From an uncultured Bacilli bacterium (GTDB taxonomy: Bacteria > Bacillota_I > Bacilli_A > RF39 > UBA660), in assembly GCA_934120015.1 (NCBI GenBank), contig CAKOTD010000032.1, positions 1 through 11,691 of the forward strand: a DNA stretch of 11,691 nt. The letters run 5' to 3'. Both the position numbers and the translations under genes were made by a program. A model generated the notes under the pieces. The model made no database searches. It was not told the origin of the DNA and was given only the letters and a program-made list of their open reading frames with translations. Below are positions 7,929-11,691 of the stretch, piece after piece (the stretch's first letter is position 1; every line of letters starts with the position of its first letter).

Positions 7929-8951
7929 ATGGCTGTAGTGTCAATGAGTTATTTACTTGAAGCTGGTGTACATTTCGGACACCAAACAAAAAGATGGAAT
8001 CCAAAGATGAAAGAATATATCTTTACATCAAGAGATGACATTTATATTATTGATTTACAAACAACTGCAAAGAAAATTGAAGAAGCTTATGCTGCTTTAA
8101 ATAAGATTGCTGCAAATGGAGGAAAAACTTTATTTGTTGGAACTAGAAAACAAGCACAAGAAGCTATCAAAGATGAGGCAATTCGTTCAAATTCATATTA
8201 TGTAACTGAAAGATGGTTAGGTGGAACTTTAACTAATTTTAAAACAATTAGAAATCGTGTAAGACGTATGGAAGAAATAGAAAAAATGGAAAAAGATGGT
8301 ACATTTGATTTACTTCCAAAAAAAGAAGTTATTGGTTTAAAGAAAGAATATGACAAATTAAATACAATTTTATGTGGTATTCGTGATATGCATAAATTAC
8401 CAGATGCTTTATTTATTGTAGATCCTTCAAAAGAAGATATTGCAATTAAAGAGGCTCGTAAATTACATATTCCAGTATTTGGTATTGTAGATACTAATTG
8501 TGATCCTGATATGGTTGATTATGTTATTCCTGGTAATGATGATGCAATTCGTGCTGTTAAATTGATAACTGGTGTAATGGCTAATGCAATTGTAGAAGCT
8601 AATGGTGGAAAAATTGTTGATTATGTTAGAGAAGATGATAAACAAAAGGGCGAAGAAATAATGCAAAAAGCAGTTGATTCTGTAAAAAGAAAAGAAGATA
8701 GACAATATCGTCCAAACGATAAAAGAGATAACAAAAATAATAAGTTTGTAAAAAGAGAAGATAGAAATCAAAAAGTAGAAAAAGTTGAAAAAACACAAAA
8801 GATTGAAAAAGCAGAAAACGTAGAAAAGAAGGAAGAAGCAAAGGATTTAACAAAATTAACAGTTGCTGAACTTCGTGATATGGCTAAAGAAAAAGACATT
8901 AAAGGTTATTCAACTATGAAAAAAGCTGAATTAATTGATGCTTTAAAATAA
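7929..8951 (+). CDS. rpsB: 30S ribosomal protein S2 with C-terminal Rho_N-like extension
   Basis: S2 binds the small ribosomal subunit late in assembly, helps recruit S1-like factors and is required for mRNA binding. The N-terminus, MAVVSMSYLLEAGVHFGHQT with KRWNPKM next, is the classic S2 opening. TERWLGGTLTNF, LPDALFIVD and the VIPGNDDAIRAV stretch are further S2 hallmarks. The family domain ends near residue 232. The protein continues to 340 residues, compared with about 230-260 usually. Residues 234-305 are a low-complexity K/E/R/N-rich linker. Residues 306-340 (DLTKLTVAELRDMAKEKDIK through KGYSTMKKAELIDALK) match the Rho N-terminal (Rho_N/SAP-like) pattern, a small helical nucleic-acid-binding fold. 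The gene is first in the operon with tsf 55 nt downstream, the usual arrangement. Confidence 0.97.
   Translation: MAVVSMSYLLEAGVHFGHQTKRWNPKMKEYIFTSRDDIYIIDLQTTAKKIEEAYAALNKIAANGGKTLFVGTRKQAQEAIKDEAIRSNSYYVTERWLGGTLTNFKTIRNRVRRMEEIEKMEKDGTFDLLPKKEVIGLKKEYDKLNTILCGIRDMHKLPDALFIVDPSKEDIAIKEARKLHIPVFGIVDTNCDPDMVDYVIPGNDDAIRAVKLITGVMANAIVEANGGKIVDYVREDDKQKGEEIMQKAVDSVKRKEDRQYRPNDKRDNKNNKFVKREDRNQKVEKVEKTQKIEKAENVEKKEEAKDLTKLTVAELRDMAKEKDIKGYSTMKKAELIDALK
8844..8948 (+). other. Rho_N-like domain fused to S2
   Basis: The last 35 residues of S2 have the pattern L..LTVAELR.MAKE..I.GYS.MKKAELI.AL, which is that of the Rho_N (SAP-like) fold found at the start of transcription terminator Rho. It follows a charged, presumably disordered linker encoded by 8628-8843. 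The identification is by motif recall and is good for such a short domain. What it binds is unknown. Confidence 0.75.
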
Positions 8952-8955
8952 ATAT

Positions 8956-8983
8956 TAAAGATGATTTTTAAAAATCATCTTTA
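8956..8983. terminator. Perfect palindrome between rpsB and tsf (attenuator or partial terminator)
   Basis: The 28-nt segment is a perfect inverted repeat with 14 bases in each arm and no spacer; in RNA it would fold as a stem of about 12 bp with a 4-nt loop. It starts 4 nt after the rpsB stop and runs into TTTCT. The T-rich end suggests partial termination that would lower tsf relative to rpsB, or an mRNA stability element. Confidence 0.6.
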
Positions 8984-9006
8984 TTTCTAGGAAGAGGAGA
9001 GTAAAA

Positions 9007-9885
9007 ATGATTACTGCTAGTTTAGTAAAAGAATTAAGAGAAAAAACTGGTGCTGGTATGCTTGATTGCAAAAAAGCATTAGAAGCTACGAATGCTAATT
9101 TAGATGCTGCTATTGATTGGCTTAGAGAAAAAGGAATTTCAAAAGCTGCAAAGAAAGCAGATCGTATTGCAGCAGAAGGTTTAGCTGGTATTTTAGTACA
9201 AGGAAATAATGCTGTTATCATAGAAGTTAATTCTGAAACAGATTTTGTTGCTAAAAATGAAGAGTTTAAAAGCCTACTTAATACTATGTTAAATACACTT
9301 ATTAATAGTGATGTAAAAACAATGGAAGAAGCTAATAAATTAGCTACACCTGAAGGAACAATTGAAGAATTACTTATCAGCAAAACTGCTACAATTGGTG
9401 AAAAATTAAGTTTTAGGAGATTTGAAAAAGTTACTAAAAATGATAATCAAACATTTGGTGCTTATATCCATATGGGTGGAAGAATTGCTGTATTATCAGT
9501 AATTAATGGGTTGAATGAAGAAGTAGCAAAAGATATTTCTATGCAAACTGCTGCTATGAGACCTAAATATGTAAAAAGAGATGATGTTCCTGCTGCTGAA
9601 GTAGAACATGAAGCTGAAGTCATTAGAGAACAAGTTATAAATGATGGAACTCCTAGTGAGAGGGTTGAACAAATTGTTAATGGAAAGTTAAATAAATTGT
9701 TCTTTAGAGAAATTTGTTTAGAAGAACAATCATTTATTAAAAATGATAAACAAACTATTTCAAAATACTTAGAGGAAAATAATTGTTCTATTGAAAAAGT
9801 TGTTCGTTATGAAGTTGGTGAAGGAATTGAAAAGAAAGAAGAAGATTTTGCAACTGAAGTAATGAATCAAATAAATAATAAATAG
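9007..9885 (+). CDS. tsf: Elongation factor Ts
   Basis: EF-Ts exchanges GDP for GTP on EF-Tu in the cytoplasm during translation elongation. The 292 residues are a full-length form. The N-terminal UBA-like domain (about 1-55) contains LREKTGAGMLDCKKAL, the first family signature. The second, EVNSETDFVAKNEEF, is at about 75-90 and includes the TDF residues that enter EF-Tu. The two core subdomains and the C-terminal helical part follow without gaps. GAGGAG (8994-8999) precedes the ATG by 7 nt. It is the second gene of the rpsB-tsf operon. Its terminator, which should start 12 nt after the stop, has been split off by an insertion sequence and now lies at 11482-11511. Confidence 0.97.
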   Translation: MITASLVKELREKTGAGMLDCKKALEATNANLDAAIDWLREKGISKAAKKADRIAAEGLAGILVQGNNAVIIEVNSETDFVAKNEEFKSLLNTMLNTLINSDVKTMEEANKLATPEGTIEELLISKTATIGEKLSFRRFEKVTKNDNQTFGAYIHMGGRIAVLSVINGLNEEVAKDISMQTAAMRPKYVKRDDVPAAEVEHEAEVIREQVINDGTPSERVEQIVNGKLNKLFFREICLEEQSFIKNDKQTISKYLEENNCSIEKVVRYEVGEGIEKKEEDFATEVMNQINNK

Positions 9886-9896
9886 TAATTGTTTAG

Positions 9897-9904
9897 TAAG
9901 TATA
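9897..9904 (+). repeat. Target site duplication, left copy (TAAGTATA)
   Basis: Eight bases directly outside the left inverted repeat of the insertion sequence are identical to 11482-11489. Eight bp is the duplication length known for ISL3-family elements. Confidence 0.93.
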
Positions 9905-9928
9905 GGCTCTAGAATTTCTAGTGGGGAG
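9905..9928 (+). repeat. Left terminal inverted repeat of the insertion sequence
   Basis: Begins GGCTCTAG and ends TGGGGAG. It differs from the complement of the right end at four of 24 positions. The inner part, CTAGAATTTCTAG (9909-9921), is itself a palindrome that the right end lacks. Confidence 0.9.
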
Positions 9929-9996
9929 TAAAAAACTCCCTTTTAGAATTTTTACTGGGGAGTTTTTATGATAAAACAACAATTTTTAGTGGGGAG
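9913..9996 (+). repeat. Three subterminal repeats spaced exactly 34 bp
   Basis: The motif AATTTYTASTGGGGAG occurs at 9913-9928, 9947-9962 and 9981-9996, so copies start every 34 bp. The first copy is part of the left inverted repeat. These are likely transposase-binding sites of the left end. The matching motif in the right end is single. Confidence 0.85.
9924..9944 (+). terminator. Terminator hairpin in the left end of the insertion sequence
   Basis: GGGAGT (9924-9929) pairs with ACTCCC (9935-9940) across a 5-A loop, and TTTT follows. It faces transcription arriving from tsf and could replace the terminator the insertion displaced. The ACTCCC arm can alternatively pair with 9958-9967. Confidence 0.65.
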
Positions 9997-10023
9997 ATAA
10001 TATGAAAAATATTATCTCTTTTT
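9994..10023 (+). terminator. Strong terminator hairpin upstream of the transposase gene
   Basis: GAGATAATAT (9994-10003) pairs perfectly with ATATTATCTC (10009-10018) across a 5-nt loop, followed by TTTTT. It sits just before the putative -10 of the transposase gene, so it should shield transposase expression from outside transcription. Such shielding is a known feature of many insertion sequences. Confidence 0.8.
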
Positions 10024-10027
10024 CGTG

Positions 10028-10033
10028 TATAAT
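10028..10033 (+). promoter_or_regulatory. Putative -10 element of the transposase promoter
   Basis: A consensus TATAAT lies 31 nt before the transposase start, immediately after the terminator hairpin. No good -35 is seen 17 nt upstream, where the hairpin lies, so the promoter is probably weak. Start of transcription would be near 10040, just before the ribosome binding site. Confidence 0.45.
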
Positions 10034-10058
10034 AAAATGCTAAGATGGGAGGTGAAAA

Positions 10059-11360
10059 ATGAAAGATTTAGAGAACTTATTAAGACTTGAAAATTACAAA
10101 ATAATGAAGATTGAAGAAAGAAGTGAAAATAAAAAAATGATAAAAGTAATTTGTGTAGAAAGTAAAAATAAAAAGGATAAATGTCCGGTATGCAAAGAAT
10201 ATACAAGCAGTATTCATGATAAATTGAAACCAATAGAAGTTAAATATTTAAAAGTAATAGAACAGGATACTAAAGTTAATATAATAAAAAAAAGATTTAT
10301 ATGTCATAAATGTAATAAAAAATTTACTGAACAAGTAGATTTAAATCAAAAAGGAAAAACTATATCAAATAAATTGGAACAAAAAGTATTAAAGGATTTA
10401 CTCAATTATAATTTAAGTATTAAATATATAGCTAAAATAAATAATATTTCAAGTTATACAGTCAGAAATATATTATTAACTGCAATGAGTGAATATCCAG
10501 AACATATTAGAAACTTACCAAAAGTAATATCATTTGATGAATTTAAAGCAGATACAAATGAAGGAAAATACGCTTTTATAATAAATGATCCAATACATAG
10601 AAAAGCGTTAGATATATTACCAGAAAGAAAAAAAGAGTACCTAATACAATACTTTACGCATTGTAATAATAGGCACTCAGTAGAGTTCGTCATAAGTGAT
10701 ATGTACGAACCATATTTATTGGTCACACAAATAATGTTCCCTAAAGCAAAATATGTGGTTGACCGATTTCATTATACCAGATATATAATGGATGCGCTAG
10801 ATAAGATTAGAATAAGATTACAAAAAGAATATGGATATAATAGTAAAGAATATAGAATGTTGAAAAATAAAAAGAATGTGACATTACTTAGAAAATATAG
10901 TAATGAAATAGATTGGTTTACATATACAAAGAGATATAAAAATAAACATATGGTAGATATACTAAAATATGATTTAAGAGAAGATTTATTAAATATAAAT
11001 AGAGAGTTATATCAAGGATATGTATTAAAAGAATTATTTTTAGATTTATTAAATTATAGTGATTATGAACATGCAGAAGAAGAAATAAAAGAATGGATTA
11101 ATGTGTGCAAAGGTTCTGGATTAACGGAATTTGAAGAAGCATCTAAAACGATTAGTAACTGGCTACCGTATATAATAAATTCATTTATAGACAAAAGATT
11201 TTCAAATGGATTTACCGAAGGGTTAAACAATAAAATAAAAGTAATAAAAAGAGTTGGATTTGGATATAGAAATTTTAAGTTCTTTAGGTTAAGAACAATG
11301 TATATTTTAAATGGTAAAATAAGTGGAATTTCTAAAAAAGATAGAAATAGAAAAAAATGA
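10059..11360 (+). CDS. tnpA: ISL3-family transposase
   Basis: DDE transposase that cuts and joins the ends of this insertion sequence. It has 433 residues, full length for the family. Two CxxC pairs (C42/C45 and C82/C85) form the N-terminal zinc-binding region, and a helix-turn-helix (about 118-140, LSIKYIAKINNISSYTVRNI) follows, both for end recognition. The catalytic triad is visible as ISFDEFK (D160), SDMYEPY (D214) with the family hallmark VVDRFHYTR (234-241), and FTEGLNNKIKVIKR (E387). GGAGG at 10048-10052 lies 6 nt before the ATG. The stop is TGA and a hairpin terminator follows within the element. There is no frameshift or missing catalytic residue, so the enzyme could be active. Confidence 0.96.
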   Translation: MKDLENLLRLENYKIMKIEERSENKKMIKVICVESKNKKDKCPVCKEYTSSIHDKLKPIEVKYLKVIEQDTKVNIIKKRFICHKCNKKFTEQVDLNQKGKTISNKLEQKVLKDLLNYNLSIKYIAKINNISSYTVRNILLTAMSEYPEHIRNLPKVISFDEFKADTNEGKYAFIINDPIHRKALDILPERKKEYLIQYFTHCNNRHSVEFVISDMYEPYLLVTQIMFPKAKYVVDRFHYTRYIMDALDKIRIRLQKEYGYNSKEYRMLKNKKNVTLLRKYSNEIDWFTYTKRYKNKHMVDILKYDLREDLLNINRELYQGYVLKELFLDLLNYSDYEHAEEEIKEWINVCKGSGLTEFEEASKTISNWLPYIINSFIDKRFSNGFTEGLNNKIKVIKRVGFGYRNFKFFRLRTMYILNGKISGISKKDRNRKK

Positions 11361-11410
11361 AAAAATAAAAGTTATCAGTCACAAAAAAAGTAAAAAAATT
11401 ATAAATGTAA

Positions 11411-11435
11411 AAAATAAGGGATTAGCCCTTATTTT
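11411..11435. terminator. Terminator after the transposase gene
   Basis: AAAATAAGGG (11411-11420) and its exact complement (11426-11435) enclose a 5-nt loop. The arms end in A and T runs, so the hairpin can act on both strands. It lies 51 nt after the transposase stop and inside the right inverted repeat. Confidence 0.85.
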
Positions 11436-11457
11436 CTATAAGTTTATTAAAAATTAG

Positions 11458-11481
11458 CTCCCCAGTAGAAAAATTAGAGCC
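11458..11481 (-). repeat. Right terminal inverted repeat of the insertion sequence
   Basis: Read on the minus strand it begins GGCTCTAA and ends CTGGGGAG, matching the left end at 20 of 24 positions. Only one copy of the TGGGGAG motif is present here, against three at the left end. Confidence 0.9.
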
Positions 11482-11489
11482 TAAGTATA
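11482..11489 (+). repeat. Target site duplication, right copy (TAAGTATA)
   Basis: Identical to 9897-9904. This copy forms the start of the intact terminator hairpin that originally followed tsf. Confidence 0.93.
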
Positions 11490-11511
11490 CGAATAACCGT
11501 ATACTTATTTT
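11482..11511 (+). terminator. Original rpsB-tsf operon terminator, separated from tsf by the insertion sequence
   Basis: TAAGTATACG (11482-11491) pairs perfectly with CGTATACTTA (11498-11507) across a 6-nt loop, followed by TTTT. Joining 9896 to 11482 restores it to 12 nt after the tsf stop codon, the expected place. The left copy of the target duplication holds only the first 8 bases of the stem, so no hairpin remains next to tsf. Confidence 0.85.
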
Positions 11512-11551
11512 GGTGAATTATAGTTAATCCAAAACATGATAATATATTGTA

Positions 11552-11591
11552 AATAAAAGTATATAAAATTTGATATTTATATACTTTTATT
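11552..11591. repeat. Perfect 16-bp inverted repeat around the -35 of the downstream promoter
   Basis: Arms 11552-11567 and 11576-11591 are exact complements with an 8-nt centre that contains the -35 hexamer TTGATA. The right arm fills almost the whole spacer up to the -10. This geometry suits a dimeric repressor or activator operator. A hairpin function in RNA is less likely because no T run follows. Confidence 0.7.
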
Positions 11592-11598
11592 GTATAAT
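11570..11598 (+). promoter_or_regulatory. Strong sigma-70-type promoter for the last gene
   Basis: TTGATA (11570-11575) and a consensus TATAAT (11593-11598) are 17 nt apart. Transcription would begin near 11605, only about 10 nt before the ATG at 11615, leaving GGGTGA (11605-11610) as a poor ribosome binding site. The message would be nearly leaderless. Confidence 0.8.
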
Positions 11599-11614
11599 TA
11601 ACTTGGGTGATTAC

Positions 11615-11691
11615 ATGAATAATTATCAAGGAGAAAAGTTTTTAGATAAGATAAAATATATAAAGACTTACACTTATCAGAAATAGTAATG
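11615..11691 (+). pseudogene. Start of an unidentified gene, apparently frameshifted by a 5-bp duplication; runs off the window
   Basis: From ATG at 11615 the frame reads MNNYQGEKFLDKIK and stops at TAG (11684-11686) after 23 codons. GATAA is present twice in tandem (11645-11649 and 11650-11654). Removing one copy joins MNNYQGEKFL to DKIYKDLHLSEIVM, which stays open to the window end and reads like a natural protein start. This suggests either a broken gene, a phase-variable one, or a sequence error. The product is not recognised. Position behind a strong promoter with an operator-like repeat supports a real gene. Only 77 nt can be seen, so the intact-frame interpretation is inference. Confidence 0.45.

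Larger units (their letters stand above)
9905..11481 (+). mobile_element. Complete ISL3-family insertion sequence (1,577 bp)
   Basis: The element is bounded by inverted repeats of 24 bp that match at 20 positions, both beginning GGCTCTA. It is flanked by an exact 8-bp target duplication and contains one intact ISL3-type transposase gene. The GGCTCT start and 8-bp duplication are typical of the family. It inserted 11 nt after the tsf stop codon, inside the first arm of the tsf terminator, and is oriented with transposase codirectional to tsf. Base composition matches the flanks. Intact ends and gene suggest that it is recent and possibly active. Confidence 0.95.

Noticed and set aside
8463..9383. 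Long reverse-strand open frames across rpsB and tsf
   Set aside because: They mirror well-identified genes, have biased phenylalanine/serine-rich content typical of antisense AT-rich frames, and lack ribosome binding sites.
9913..9996. CRISPR-like array from regularly spaced repeats
   Set aside because: Only three 16-bp units with 18-bp gaps, located in the end of an insertion sequence and matching its inverted repeat; no cas genes.
11552..11591. Intrinsic terminator reading from the right-hand hairpin
   Set aside because: No T run follows on the plus strand, and the repeat overlaps both elements of a near-consensus promoter, so an operator is the better reading.

Overview
The window is very AT-rich and its genes use ordinary bacterial signals: AGGAGG-type ribosome binding sites, TTGnnn/TATAAT promoters and intrinsic terminators. 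Tryptophan is encoded by TGG, and TGA ends two of the long genes, so the standard bacterial code applies. Together with a Firmicutes-type type VII secretion ATPase and an ISL3-family insertion sequence, this points to a low-GC Bacillota or a relative of it, probably a host-associated Bacilli/Mollicutes-like lineage that kept code 11. The species cannot be named from this sequence.

Region 1 (1-7711) is the end of a type VII secretion (T7SSb) locus. A large protein, open at the left window edge, carries two related modules with an H...Y...QAE pattern reminiscent of DarT/PARP-like ADP-ribosyltransferases. It ends in a putative zinc metallopeptidase domain (HELNH plus a downstream EEG). It is followed after 37 nt by essC, the membrane-anchored FHA/FtsK-type motor of T7SSb, and then by a perfect 13-bp terminator hairpin. 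The arrangement suggests that the modular protein is an effector exported by this EssC. That is inference: its N-terminus, where a targeting domain would sit, lies outside the window.

Region 2 (7712-9904) is the housekeeping rpsB-tsf operon (ribosomal protein S2 and elongation factor Ts). It has its own extended -10 promoter, a roughly 100-nt leader that can fold, and a perfect palindrome between the two genes. S2 is longer than usual: a lysine/glutamate-rich tail of about 70 residues leads into a C-terminal Rho_N-like domain.

Region 3 (9897-11489) is a complete 1,577-bp ISL3-family insertion sequence with 20/24-matching terminal inverted repeats and an exact 8-bp target duplication (TAAGTATA). 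It landed in the first arm of the intrinsic terminator that closed the rpsB-tsf operon. The left end of the element carries two terminator hairpins of its own and three copies of a motif spaced exactly 34 bp apart. The restored tsf terminator now lies to the right of the element.

Region 4 (11490-11691) holds a strong promoter (TTGATA, 17 bp, TATAAT) embedded in a perfect 16-bp inverted repeat. It drives the start of a gene whose reading frame appears to be broken by a 5-bp tandem duplication (GATAA twice) soon after the start codon. The gene runs off the right edge.
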